Shown here: positions 11,432-20,272 of the stretch, one piece after another
Layout: every line of letters starts with the position of its first letter
How positions within the stretch are numbered: the stretch's first letter is position 1
Source: Mycobacterium sp. 236(2023)
GTDB taxonomy: Bacteria > Actinomycetota > Actinomycetes > Mycobacteriales > Mycobacteriaceae
NCBI RefSeq assembly: GCF_029623955.1
Contig: NZ_JARSBP010000005.1
Coordinates: 248,001 to 312,000, forward strand
Direction of reading: 5' to 3'
Length of the DNA: 64,000 nucleotides
Notes under the pieces: generated by a model
Database searches by the model: none
Told to the model about the DNA's origin: nothing
Seen by the model: the letters and a program-made list of their open reading frames with translations, nothing else
Position numbers and translations under genes: made by a program

Positions 11432-12097
11432 GTGCCGACAGCCATGATCACCGGGGCGTCCGGCGGTCTCGGATCCGCCCTCGCCGACGCGCTGGCCTCG
11501 ACACACACGCTGTTTCTGGCCGGGCGACCGTCGTCCCGGCTCGACGCCGTAGCCGAGCGTCTCGGAGCCACCACGTGGCCCATCGACCTCGCCGACCCTG
11601 ACGCGATGGCAGCGGTCGTCGAGCCGATCGTCGAGCTCGATGTGCTGATCCACAACGCCGGAGTGGCCTACCCGGGCCGGGTCGCCGAATCCCAGGTCGA
11701 CGAGTGGCGCGCGACCATGGCCGTCAACGTCGTCGGCACCGTCGCCCTGACCCTCGAGTTGCTGCCCGCCCTGCGCAGCGCAGGCGGCCACGTCGTGTTC
11801 ATCAACTCCGGCGCGGGCATCAACGCCTCATCGGGGTTGGCGTCCTATACGGCGAGCAAGTTCGCGCTGCGGGGATTCGCCGACTCGTTGCGCGTCGACG
11901 AGCCGTCCTTACGTGTCACGTCGATCCACCCCGGCCGCATCGCGACCCCCATGCAGGAAGACCTCGTCGCCTACGAGGGCAGGCCCTACGAACCCAGCGA
12001 GTTCCTGAGCCCAGAGACCGTGGCGCAGTTGACCGTCGAGGCCGTCAATGCCCCGCCCGACGCACACGTCCGCGAAGTCGTCATCCGCCCGCGGTAA
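11432..12097 (+). CDS. Short-chain dehydrogenase/reductase
   Basis: 221 residues. Classical SDR landmarks are present: the cofactor motif TGASGGLGSALA (TGxxxGxG) near the N-terminus, NAG at IHNAGVAYPG, the catalytic Ser in FINSGAGIN and YTASK (YxxxK). A GRPSSR segment after beta-2 suggests NADPH preference. The GTG at 11432 gives the usual short N-terminus (MPTAMITGAS). An in-frame ATG at 11408 is the alternative. It is divergent from ggh with about 56 bp between starts. Substrate unknown. Confidence 0.82.
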   Translation: MPTAMITGASGGLGSALADALASTHTLFLAGRPSSRLDAVAERLGATTWPIDLADPDAMAAVVEPIVELDVLIHNAGVAYPGRVAESQVDEWRATMAVNVVGTVALTLELLPALRSAGGHVVFINSGAGINASSGLASYTASKFALRGFADSLRVDEPSLRVTSIHPGRIATPMQEDLVAYEGRPYEPSEFLSPETVAQLTVEAVNAPPDAHVREVVIRPR

Positions 12098-12104
12098 TCC
12101 CCCT

Positions 12105-12127
12105 GCGATTTCGGCGTACTTCGACAA
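12105..12127 (+). repeat. Inverted repeat, left copy, flanking the DUF559 gene
   Basis: GCGATTTCGGCGTACTT followed by CGACAA. The reverse complement of 13071-13093 matches it at 22 of 23 positions. It lies 8 bp after the SDR stop and 15 bp before the DUF559 stop codon. Confidence 0.8.
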
Positions 12128-12142
12128 TGCTGCGTTGACGTT

Positions 12143-13078
12143 CTACGCCCGAATCGCCGAACGCACCGTCGCGATCACGCGGTCGGGATACTCCACCAGA
12201 TCGAGCCATGTGAATCGGAGAACCTGCCAGCCCTGCAGCGCAAGATGGTTCTGCCGTTTGCGATCGTTCTGAAATGCTTCCGGATCGCTGTGGAACGCCC
12301 AACCGTCCACTTCGATCGCGACTTTGGCTCCGCGAAACACGACGTCGACAACGTATTGCCCGACACGCACGTTGGTCCGCCAGCCCGTTATCGCCGACGC
12401 ACGCAACAGCTTTGTGAAGAGCCGCTCGGCTTCGGAGTGCTCGCCATCGGCAGCCTGCAACAGGATCCGAGCCGACGGTGAACCGTACCGACCCTTGTTT
12501 CGCACATGCGTCGCCCACAAGTCACCGAGGCCGGCGTCACTCTGCAGCGCTCTGTCCATGATTGCCGCATTGCCATAGCCGCGGACTGCGGCCTCGATGG
12601 CCGTCAGTGGCAGCGCGGTGACACGAAGGCCCTTGCATTCGACGACGTCACCTTGGCACAGGTCGCGCCGGCGTACGCGCGTGCCTTCTCGCTTCCGCCC
12701 GCTGGAGTTCCGCGGCACGGTCACTTCGATGTCGCGCGGTGCGTAGCGTGTGAGGCTGTGCCACCACGCGGCAGCCAGCCCGCTGGCCACCGCATGCTCG
12801 CCGAATGACCAGACCGCCGCTCGAAGACGTGCGGCGTCCGTGAAAGGCCGATCGTCGACGAAGTAGACGCCTCGCGAGCACTGCCGCCACAGTCCAGATC
12901 GAACGCGCTGATGCACCGACTGTCGGCTCAGGCCCGCACGACACGCTTGCGCCAGCGTGACTACCCCGTCTTGACGCCGGAGATATTCCTTTAGCACATA
13001 GGTTTTGACGCACGGGTCTAGCGGAACGGTTCCGGGAATGGCGATTCGGGCGTAGTTGGTAACGCTGAGGTTGTCCAA
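12143..13078 (-). CDS. DUF559 protein with AbiEi-like N-terminal domain
   Basis: 311 residues from a TTG start at 13078. An N-terminal winged-helix region (LRRQDGVVTLAQACRAGLSRQSVHQRVRSGLWRQCSRGVYFV) resembles the type IV antitoxin AbiEi domain. The C-terminal DUF559 domain is a restriction-endonuclease/Vsr-like fold with VVDVVFRGAKVAIEVDGWAFH (Asp, Glu and Lys-like catalytic core) and LQGWQVLRFTW. The start is uncertain: the TTG lies inside the inverted repeat, no SD precedes it, and a GTG at 12997 (VLKEYLRRQDG) fits the family length as well. The gene interrupts the SDR-leuS junction. Biological role unknown. Confidence 0.78.
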   Translation of the reverse strand: MDNLSVTNYARIAIPGTVPLDPCVKTYVLKEYLRRQDGVVTLAQACRAGLSRQSVHQRVRSGLWRQCSRGVYFVDDRPFTDAARLRAAVWSFGEHAVASGLAAAWWHSLTRYAPRDIEVTVPRNSSGRKREGTRVRRRDLCQGDVVECKGLRVTALPLTAIEAAVRGYGNAAIMDRALQSDAGLGDLWATHVRNKGRYGSPSARILLQAADGEHSEAERLFTKLLRASAITGWRTNVRVGQYVVDVVFRGAKVAIEVDGWAFHSDPEAFQNDRKRQNHLALQGWQVLRFTWLDLVEYPDRVIATVRSAIRA

Positions 13079-13093
13079 GTACGCCGAAATCGC
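13071..13093 (-). repeat. Inverted repeat, right copy, flanking the DUF559 gene
   Basis: Read on the minus strand it is GCGATTTCGGCGTACTT followed by GGACAA, 22 of 23 identical to the left copy at 12105-12127. It covers the TTG start of the DUF559 gene and lies 3 bp from the leuS stop. Confidence 0.8.
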
Positions 13094-13096
13094 GGG

Positions 13097-15943
13097 TTAG
13101 ACGACGACGTTGACGAGGCGGCCCGCGACGACGATGACCTTCTTCGGGGACTTCCCGTCCAAGAACGCCACGACCTTCTCGTCGGCCAGCGCCGCCGCCT
13201 CGACCGCGTCTGCCGCAGCGTCGGCCGCAACCGTGACGCGGCCACGCACCTTGCCGTTGACCTGAACCGGGTACTCGACGGTGTCCTCGACCAGGTAGCG
13301 CTCGTCGGCCACCGGGAACGGGCCGTGCGCCAGCGAGCCGTCGTGACCGAGTCGCCGCCACAACTCTTCGGCCAGGTGCGGCGCCAGCGGGGCGACCATC
13401 AACACCAACGGCTCAAGCGCGGCGCGCGACGTCACCGCATTCTTCGTCAAATGGTTGGTGTACTCGATCAGCTTCGCGGCCGCGGTGTTGTTGCGCAGCG
13501 CCGCATAGTCGTCGGCCACCCCGGCAATCGTGCGATGCAGCAGTCGCAGTGTGTCGTCGTCGAGTGCGTCATCGGAAAAGGCCGGTGCCCCAGTGTCTTC
13601 GGAGACCAGCAGTCGCCACACCCGCTGCAGAAATCGGTGCGCACCGACGACGTCCTTGGTGGCCCACGGCCGGGAGGCCTCCAGCGGCCCCATCGACATC
13701 TCGTAGACGCGCAGGGTGTCGGCTCCATAGTTGTCGCAGATCTCATCGGGCGACACGGAGTTCTTCAGGCTCTTGCCGATCTTGCCGAACTCCTGGTTGA
13801 CCTCGATCTCGCCCTCTGGGGCCGGATACCAGAACTTGCCGTCCCGCTCGACGACGTCGGCCGCAGGGACATAGGACCCGCGGGAGTCGGTGTACGCGAA
13901 GGCCTGGATGTAGCCCTGGTTCACCAAGCGGCGGTACGGCTCTCGCGAGCTGACGTGGCCGAGGTCGAACAGCACCTTGTGCCAGAACCGCGAATACAGC
14001 AGGTGCAGCACGGCGTGCTCGACACCACCGACGTAGAGGTCCACGCCGCCCGGGTCGCCGGGGCCGTGCTCGGCCGGCCGCGGACCCATCCAGTACGCCT
14101 CGTTCTCCTTGGCGCACAGGGCTTCCTTGTTGAACGGGTCGGTGTAGCGCAGCTCGTACCAGGAGCTGCCCGCCCACTGCGGCATCACGTTGGTGTCGCG
14201 GGTGTAGCTCTTGAAGCCGTCGCCCAGGTCCAGCTCCACGTTCACCCAGTCGATCACCTTCGCCAGGGGCGGTGACGGCTCGCTGTCGGCATCGTCGGGA
14301 TCGAACGACACCGGCGAGTAGTCGGGAACGTCGGGCAGTTCAACAGGCAGCAGCTCCTCGGGCAGGCCACGTGCACGCCCGTCCTCGGCATAGACGATCG
14401 GGAACGGCTCGCCCCAGTACCGCTGCCGCGCGAAAAGCCAATCCCTCAACTTGTACTCGACCCGCGCCCAACCGTGCCCGTCGGCGGTCAGCCGGTCCGT
14501 CATTGCCGTCTTCGCGGTGGCGACATCCATGCCGTCCAGGAATCCCGAGTTCACCAACGGCCCGTCACCGGTGTAGGCCTCCACGGAAACGTCGCCGCCG
14601 GCAACGACTTCCACGATGGGCAACCCGAACTCGGTGGCGAAATCCCAGTCGCGCTGGTCACCGCTGGGCACCGCCATGATCGCGCCCGTTCCGTACCCGG
14701 CCAACACGTAGTCGGCGATGAACACCGGAACCTGTTGTCCATTGGCCGGATTCGTCGCGTACGCACCCAGGAACACACCCGTCTTGGACTTGTTCTCCTG
14801 ACGCTCCAGATCGGACTTGGCGGCGATCCCGGCGCGGTAGGCGGCCACCGCACCGGCGGGCGTCGCCGCGCCGAACGTCCAGCGCTCGTCGACACCCTCC
14901 GGCCACGCGCCCGCCACCAAGCGGTCCACCAGCTCGTGTTCGGGAGCCAGCACCATGTACGTCGCGCCGAAAAGTGTGTCCGGCCGCGTCGTGAACACCT
15001 CGATGTCGCCTGCGTCGGTGCCGAAAAGCACCGAGGCGCCAGTGGATCGGCCGATCCAGTTGCGCTGCATGGCCTTGACCTTGTCCGGCCAGTCCAGCAC
15101 ATCGAGGTCATCCAGCAGCCGGTCGGAGTACGCGGTGATCCGCATCATCCACTGCCGCAGGCGTTTCCGGAACACCGGAAAATTGCCGCGCTCGCTGCGC
15201 CCGTCGGCCGTGACTTCCTCGTTGGCCAACACGGTCCCCAGACCCGGGCACCAGTTCACCACCGAATCGGCCAGATACACCAGTCGATACGAGTCGACGA
15301 CGTCGGCCCGCTCGTCCTCGGTCAGCGATGCCCACGCCCGGTCCCCGGCCGAACGCGCGCCGGACTCGAACTCCGCGATCAGCTCCGCGATCGGGCGCGC
15401 CTTGTTGACCGACGTGTCGAACCACGCGTTGAAGATCTGCAGGAAGATCCACTGTGTCCACTTGTAGTAGTCGACGTCGGTGGTCGCGAAGCTGCGCCGG
15501 GCGTCGTGCGCCAAACCCAACCGCCCGAGTTGGCGCCGGAAGTTGACGATGTTCGCCTCGGTCCTGGTCCGCGGATGGGTGCCGGTCTGGATCGCGTATT
15601 GCTCGGCGGGCAGACCAAAGGCGTCGAAACCCAAGGCGTGCAACACGTTACGTCCGGTCATCCGGTAGTACCGGGCATACACGTCGGTGGCGATGTAGCC
15701 CAGCGGGTGCCCGACGTGCAGGCCCTCGCCCGACGGATACGGGAACATGTCCTGGACGAACATCTTGTCGGCGGGCACCGCACTGCCGTCGGCCGGTGCC
15801 AGCGATCCGACCGGATTGGCGACGTCGAACGTTCCCGACTCCGTCCACCGCTGCTGCCAGGCGCGCTCGATCTCACCAGCGAGTTCCGCGTTGTAGCGGT
15901 GCTCGGGGGTGTCGTCGACAGGAGCGATGGGCGTTTCAGTCAC
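13097..15943 (-). CDS. leuS: Leucyl-tRNA synthetase
   Basis: 948 residues, full length for a class I synthetase that charges tRNA-Leu. The HIGH motif appears as HVGH in PSGEGLHVGHPLGY, and KMSKS appears as KIGKS in FGKIGKSLKNSVSPDE. The CP1 editing domain (about residues 230-450, with TTRPDTLFGATYMVLAPEHELV) and the C-terminal anticodon-binding domain are present. GTG start at 15943. It is divergent from the Rv0040c homologue; I saw no T-box-like leader upstream. Neighbours match Rv0036-Rv0044 of M. tuberculosis. Confidence 0.97.
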   Translation of the reverse strand: MTETPIAPVDDTPEHRYNAELAGEIERAWQQRWTESGTFDVANPVGSLAPADGSAVPADKMFVQDMFPYPSGEGLHVGHPLGYIATDVYARYYRMTGRNVLHALGFDAFGLPAEQYAIQTGTHPRTRTEANIVNFRRQLGRLGLAHDARRSFATTDVDYYKWTQWIFLQIFNAWFDTSVNKARPIAELIAEFESGARSAGDRAWASLTEDERADVVDSYRLVYLADSVVNWCPGLGTVLANEEVTADGRSERGNFPVFRKRLRQWMMRITAYSDRLLDDLDVLDWPDKVKAMQRNWIGRSTGASVLFGTDAGDIEVFTTRPDTLFGATYMVLAPEHELVDRLVAGAWPEGVDERWTFGAATPAGAVAAYRAGIAAKSDLERQENKSKTGVFLGAYATNPANGQQVPVFIADYVLAGYGTGAIMAVPSGDQRDWDFATEFGLPIVEVVAGGDVSVEAYTGDGPLVNSGFLDGMDVATAKTAMTDRLTADGHGWARVEYKLRDWLFARQRYWGEPFPIVYAEDGRARGLPEELLPVELPDVPDYSPVSFDPDDADSEPSPPLAKVIDWVNVELDLGDGFKSYTRDTNVMPQWAGSSWYELRYTDPFNKEALCAKENEAYWMGPRPAEHGPGDPGGVDLYVGGVEHAVLHLLYSRFWHKVLFDLGHVSSREPYRRLVNQGYIQAFAYTDSRGSYVPAADVVERDGKFWYPAPEGEIEVNQEFGKIGKSLKNSVSPDEICDNYGADTLRVYEMSMGPLEASRPWATKDVVGAHRFLQRVWRLLVSEDTGAPAFSDDALDDDTLRLLHRTIAGVADDYAALRNNTAAAKLIEYTNHLTKNAVTSRAALEPLVLMVAPLAPHLAEELWRRLGHDGSLAHGPFPVADERYLVEDTVEYPVQVNGKVRGRVTVAADAAADAVEAAALADEKVVAFLDGKSPKKVIVVAGRLVNVVV

Positions 15944-16118
15944 CCCACCAGGGTATAAGCACCCCGCTCGCCGATTTCCGGGCGTCGGGTAGGTCTCGGT
16001 TCCGTTGCGGATGCATCAGGGGTTGATTCCAGGTCGGTTTTAGGGCTGGTGACGTCGCGACGGCCGTGGATACATTTCTCGCCTGACGGCTCCACACGTT
16101 GGAAGGGACTGGACTCGG

Positions 16119-17069
16119 ATGAGCGAAATCGCCCGCCACTGGCGGGTTCTGGCAGGAGGCATCGGGGCTTGCGCCGCCGGTGTCGCGGGGGTGTTCGGCG
16201 TCACCGCCTCCACGGCATCCGCCCAGCCTGCTATTCCTCAGCCCGCGATTCCGGTCCCCGCCACGGTGACGCAGACCATAACGGTCACCCCCAACGCCGC
16301 GGCCCAACCGGCTGCCGCCCAACCCGTGACGCCTGCCGCGGCCGGCCCGGCCGCCATCCCCGCCGCCGCGGGCGCAGCTGTCGCCCCCGCCGTGCCGCCC
16401 CCACCGGTGTCGACGATCGTCCCCGCCACGTCGGGAACACTCGCGGAGTTCTTCGCCTCCAAGGGTGTCGCGATGGAACCCCAGGTCAGTCGCGACTTCC
16501 GAGCGCTGAACATCGTCCTGCCCATGCCCCGCGGCTGGGAGCACATCCCCGACCCCAACGTGACGGACGCGTTCGCCGTCCTCGCCGACCGCGTCGGCGG
16601 CAATGGCCTCTATTCGTCGAACGCGCAGGTGGTCGTCTACAAGCTGGTCGGCCAGTTCGATCCGAAGGAAGCGATCAGCCACGGCTTCATCGACAGCCAG
16701 AAGCTGCCGGCCTGGCGGTCCACCGATGCCTCGCTCGCCGACTTCGGCGGCATGCCGTCGTCGATCATCGAGGGCACCTACCGCGAGAACAACATGACGC
16801 TGAACACGTCGCGGCGCAATGTCATCGCCACCGTCGGCCCGGACAGCTACCTGGTATCGCTCGCGGTCACGACCAGCGTGGACCAGGTTGTCGCCGCCGC
16901 AGGCGCCACCGAGGCGATCGTCAACGGCTTCAAGGTCAGCGCACCCTCGGCAGCCCCGGCAGCGCCTCCTGCCGCCGGCCCGGTGCCGCCGCAGCCCGCG
17001 GCGCCGCCCCAAGCTCCCAGCGTCCCCGCAGTGGCTCCCCCGCCACAGCTGTTGGGACTGCAGGGATAA
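16119..17069 (+). CDS. Secreted proline-rich LpqN/Mtc28-type antigen
   Basis: 316 residues. A signal peptide (about 1-35, ending TASAQP) is followed by a Pro/Ala-rich spacer, an LpqN-like domain (about 100-270; FFASKGVAMEPQV..LPMPRGWEHIPDPN..DAFAVLADR) and a Pro/Ala-rich tail. It is the counterpart of Rv0040c (proline-rich 28-kDa antigen), which also lies beside leuS. LpqN-domain proteins are secreted or envelope proteins of poorly known role. A strong hairpin follows the gene. Confidence 0.85.
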   Translation: MSEIARHWRVLAGGIGACAAGVAGVFGVTASTASAQPAIPQPAIPVPATVTQTITVTPNAAAQPAAAQPVTPAAAGPAAIPAAAGAAVAPAVPPPPVSTIVPATSGTLAEFFASKGVAMEPQVSRDFRALNIVLPMPRGWEHIPDPNVTDAFAVLADRVGGNGLYSSNAQVVVYKLVGQFDPKEAISHGFIDSQKLPAWRSTDASLADFGGMPSSIIEGTYRENNMTLNTSRRNVIATVGPDSYLVSLAVTTSVDQVVAAAGATEAIVNGFKVSAPSAAPAAPPAAGPVPPQPAAPPQAPSVPAVAPPPQLLGLQG

Positions 17070-17076
17070 ACGACGT

Positions 17077-17110
17077 CGTCCCCCGGGCGAAGCCTGGCGC
17101 CCGGGGGACG
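17077..17110 (+). terminator. Strong GC hairpin terminator
   Basis: A perfect 13-bp stem (17077-17089 with 17098-17110, core GTCCCCCGGGCG) closes an 8-nt loop just after the stop of the Mtc28-like gene. There is no T-run, as is usual for mycobacterial L-shaped terminators. Confidence 0.7.
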
Positions 17111-17143
17111 GCGGCCTAACCGGCACACCGTATTCTGAAGCTC

Positions 17144-17512
17144 ATGCTGGTCGCCGCCGTGTTGAGTCTGTGCGCGGCCCTCGTGACCGCCGCTCTGGGT
17201 GTGTGGTCGCTGATGCGCCGGCCGTCTGATGATTTCGTGCAGCGGGTGCTGCGCGCCGTGGCTCCGACCCAGCTCGCCGCCGCCGTGATGCTGGGGGCGG
17301 GCGGTGTGGTCGCCCTATCGGCCCGACCATCGACGGGGCTGACGATCCTCATCGTGTGCATAGTCGGCGCGATCGGCACCGTCGCCGCGGGATGCTGGCA
17401 GAGCGCCAAGGCCGTCACCCGGGAGAACGCCCGGCAAACCGTCGCGAGTGGTACCGGCGGATGCGGCAGCGACAGCGCGTGCGGTTCATGCACGCTGTCC
17501 TGCGGGCGCTAA
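17144..17512 (+). CDS. Small membrane protein with Cys-rich tail (Rv0039c-like)
   Basis: 122 residues. Three hydrophobic segments can be seen (about 1-20, 45-60 and 65-85) separated by short basic loops. The last 18 residues form a cysteine-rich tail (GGCGSDSACGSCTLSCGR), which may bind a metal or form disulfides. Its place between the Mtc28-like gene and the AlgH-like gene matches Rv0039c. The stop overlaps that of the convergent AlgH-like gene by 4 bp. Function unknown. Confidence 0.75.
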   Translation: MLVAAVLSLCAALVTAALGVWSLMRRPSDDFVQRVLRAVAPTQLAAAVMLGAGGVVALSARPSTGLTILIVCIVGAIGTVAAGCWQSAKAVTRENARQTVASGTGGCGSDSACGSCTLSCGR

Positions 17513-18123
17513 TTCCTGCTGAGGTCGATCGGGTGTGTCGCCATCAGCGACAGGGGCATCGGCTGGCGGCGCAGGATCCTGGCCCACAGGTCGACGCGCG
17601 GCTCCACGAGAACATCAGAAGGCAACGCGGACAACACAATCCAGTCGTCACGCTCGATCTCTCCCTCTAGCTGACCGATCGTCCAGCCTGAATAGCCCGC
17701 AAAGATCCGCACTCCCTCGACCAGCGGTGCCAAGCCGTCCGGTTCCGCGTCGAGATCCACCATCACGACGCGTCCCTGGACATGCCGAAGTCCCGGCACC
17801 CCCGCCGGGTCGGCCCCGACCCGCAACGTCGCCAGACACAGTGCGGCGTCGCGCTTGACCGGCCCGCCGATGAACATCGTCTTCGGCTTCGTCGCCAGCT
17901 TCGCCCACTGCGGCAGCACGTTGTACACCGCCGTCTCGCTCGGGCGGTTCAGTACTACACCGAGGGTGCCGCCGTCGTTGTGCTCGACCACGTAGATGAC
18001 GCTGCGGCGAAAGGTGGGCTCCAGCAGATCGGTGTTGGCCAGCAGCAGTGTGCCCGCGCGGACCCGGGGAGCGATGGGTGCAGCCCTGTCGTGGTAATCC
18101 TCCGGATCGTCTGGCTGCGCCAT
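17509..18123 (-). CDS. YqgE/AlgH family protein (UPF0301)
   Basis: 204 residues with the family core RAGTLLLANTDLLEPTFRRSVIYVVEHNDGGTLGVVLNRPSE, FIGGPVKRDAALCL and IFAGYSGWTIGQLEGEI. This is the Rv0038 counterpart. The family has a known fold but no settled function. The gene is convergent with and overlaps the upstream small membrane protein gene, and is divergent from the MFS gene. Confidence 0.88.
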   Translation of the reverse strand: MAQPDDPEDYHDRAAPIAPRVRAGTLLLANTDLLEPTFRRSVIYVVEHNDGGTLGVVLNRPSETAVYNVLPQWAKLATKPKTMFIGGPVKRDAALCLATLRVGADPAGVPGLRHVQGRVVMVDLDAEPDGLAPLVEGVRIFAGYSGWTIGQLEGEIERDDWIVLSALPSDVLVEPRVDLWARILRRQPMPLSLMATHPIDLSRN

Positions 18124-18201
18124 CCGACCATCATGTCACCACCGACACCAGGATCGGGGCGAACAAGCGGTCCGCACGCCGATATTTGTACTGTTGGTCG
18201 C

Positions 18202-19485
18202 GTGCCCGACGACCACGCTCTACGCACGCTGTGGCGTTCGGTCCGAGCCCTCCCGGAGTTCCGCAGGCTGCTGGAGTTGCGCGCCGTCAGTCAGTTCGCC
18301 GACGGCCTGTTCCAGGCGGGGCTCGCCGGCGCGATCCTGTTCAATCCCGAACGCGAAGCCGAACCGTGGGCGATCGCCGCCGCGTTCGCCGTGCTGTTCC
18401 TTCCGTACTCACTGCTCGGACCGTTCGCCGGCGCGCTCCTCGACCGCTGGGACCGGCGGTTGGTCCTGCTCGCAGCCAACACCGGCCGTCTCGTGGTTGT
18501 CGTCGGTGTCAGCGCACTGCTGGCCGCCGGTGTCGGAGATATTCCAATCCTGTTGAGCGCGTTGGTCGTCAACGGTTTCACCCGATTCGTCTCGTCGGGG
18601 ATGTCGGCGGCGCTGCCGCACGTCGTGCCCCGGGCCCAGGTGATCGCGATGAACTCCGTGTACACCGCGACAGGCTCGATCGCCGCGTTCGGCGGGGTGG
18701 TGTTCATGCTGGTGCCGCGCTGGCTGTTCGGTGCGGGTGACTCGGGCGGGTCCGTCGTCATCGTCCTCGTCACGGTGCCGGTGGCGTTGGCGCTGTGGTT
18801 GTCGAAGCGATTTCCGCCTCGGCTGCTCGGCCCCGACGACAGCGTGCGCGCGGTCCACGGCTCAGTCCTCTATGCGGTGGCCACCGGCTGGGTGCACGGT
18901 TTGCGGACGGTCATCGCCGTCCCCACCGTCACGGCCACCCTCGGCGGACTGGCCGCACATCGGATGGCTTTCGGCATCAATACGATGCTCGTGCTGGTGA
19001 TGGTGCGCCACGCCGAGGAGGCCACCGTAGCCGGCTTCGGAACGAGCTTTCTGTTCCTCACGTCAGGCGGTGCCGGGCTCTTCCTCGCGACGCTCCTGAC
19101 ACCGTGGATGGTGAAGAGGTGGGGCCGCTACGTGACGCCCAACGGGGCCCTCGTGTTCGCCGCCGGCGTGCAGCTCGTCGGCGCGACGCTGAACCTGCCC
19201 GTGATGATCGTGTGCGGATTCCTGCTCGGCGCGGCGGGTCAGGTCGTCAAGTTGTGTGCCGACACCGCGATGCAGGTCGACGTCGACGACGCACTGCGCG
19301 GGCACCTGTTCGCCGTCCAGGACTCGCTGTTCTGGGTGGCCTACATCCTTTCGATGGTCGGCACCGCCGCCGTCATTCCTCCCGACGGTCGGTCACCCGC
19401 GCTCGCCGTCGCCGGCTCCGGCTTCTACCTTGTCGGGCTCGCCGTGCACGCGACGGTGGCCAAGCGCCGCCGACGGCGCGGCTAG
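18202..19485 (+). CDS. MFS-type integral membrane transporter (Rv0037c-like)
   Basis: 427 residues with about 12 hydrophobic segments and an MFS loop-2/3 signature-like GALLDRWDRRLVLLAANTGRL. A cytosolic charged linker (RFPPRLLGPDDSVRAV) lies mid-protein. It matches Rv0037c by place. I chose the GTG at 18202 (MPDDHALRTLWRSVR) as the first start beyond the divergent AlgH-like gene. Substrate unknown. Confidence 0.8.
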   Translation: MPDDHALRTLWRSVRALPEFRRLLELRAVSQFADGLFQAGLAGAILFNPEREAEPWAIAAAFAVLFLPYSLLGPFAGALLDRWDRRLVLLAANTGRLVVVVGVSALLAAGVGDIPILLSALVVNGFTRFVSSGMSAALPHVVPRAQVIAMNSVYTATGSIAAFGGVVFMLVPRWLFGAGDSGGSVVIVLVTVPVALALWLSKRFPPRLLGPDDSVRAVHGSVLYAVATGWVHGLRTVIAVPTVTATLGGLAAHRMAFGINTMLVLVMVRHAEEATVAGFGTSFLFLTSGGAGLFLATLLTPWMVKRWGRYVTPNGALVFAAGVQLVGATLNLPVMIVCGFLLGAAGQVVKLCADTAMQVDVDDALRGHLFAVQDSLFWVAYILSMVGTAAVIPPDGRSPALAVAGSGFYLVGLAVHATVAKRRRRRG

Positions 19486-19495
19486 GGTGATCGGC

Positions 19496-20272
19496 ATGGC
19501 CGGAGCTGCCCCGATGGTCGCCGATCTGCGTGCTGAAAGCGACGATCTCGACACCCTGATCGCGGAGCTACCGCCGCAGCGGTGGGCGACGGAAACCCCC
19601 GCGCCCGGCTGGACGATCGCCCACCAGATCGCACACCTGTTGTGGACCGACCGGGTGGCGCTCACATCGGTCACCGACGAAGCCGGGTTCTCCGCGGTGC
19701 TCGCCGAAGGCGCGGAGAACCCGACGGAGTTCGTGGACGCCGGTGCCGAAGCGCTCGCCCTCGCGCCGCCAGCCCAACTGCTGGCCGACTGGCGTGCGAC
19801 CCGCGCTGCCCTTCACGACGAACTGCTCACCGTCGCCGAGGGCCGCAAGCTGCCGTGGTTCGGTCCCCCGATGAGCGCAGCATCGATGGCGACGGCACGG
19901 CTGATGGAGACGTGGGCGCATGGCCTCGACGTCGCCGACGCGCTCGGGGTGACGCGGACGCCGACGGCGCGGCTGCGCTCGATCGCCCATATCGGGGTCC
20001 GGACACGGGATTTCGCGTACGCCGTGCACGGGCTCACCCCGCCTGCGGAACCGTTCCACGTGAAACTATCCGCGCCAGACGGCTCGAGTTGGACGTGGGG
20101 ACCGGAGGACGCCGCTCAGCGCGTGACGGGTTCCGCCGAACACTTCTGCATGCTCGTCACGCAGCGCCGGCCGCGTGCGCAGCTGGATGTCGTCGCCCAC
20201 GGAGCCGACGCCGAGAAGTGGCTGACGATCGCGCAGGCATTCGCGGGACCGCCGGGGCCGGGACGGGGTTAG
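19496..20272 (+). CDS. Maleylpyruvate isomerase-family (DinB-like) metal-binding protein
   Basis: 258 residues of the mycothiol-dependent maleylpyruvate isomerase/DinB-like four-helix family (TIGR03084 type). The histidines typical of the metal site are in GWTIAHQIAHLLWTD and METWAHGLDVADAL. It matches Rv0036c. It starts 10 bp after the MFS stop, so the two are probably co-transcribed; ATG at 19496 sits behind an AGGGTGA SD. Its stop overlaps the convergent gene by 4 bp. Substrate unknown. Confidence 0.82.
   Translation: MAGAAPMVADLRAESDDLDTLIAELPPQRWATETPAPGWTIAHQIAHLLWTDRVALTSVTDEAGFSAVLAEGAENPTEFVDAGAEALALAPPAQLLADWRATRAALHDELLTVAEGRKLPWFGPPMSAASMATARLMETWAHGLDVADALGVTRTPTARLRSIAHIGVRTRDFAYAVHGLTPPAEPFHVKLSAPDGSSWTWGPEDAAQRVTGSAEHFCMLVTQRRPRAQLDVVAHGADAEKWLTIAQAFAGPPGPGRG

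Noticed and set aside
15944..16118. T-box or leucine leader upstream of leuS
   Set aside because: No T-box core, Leu-rich leader peptide or clear antiterminator hairpin could be found in this 175-bp gap.
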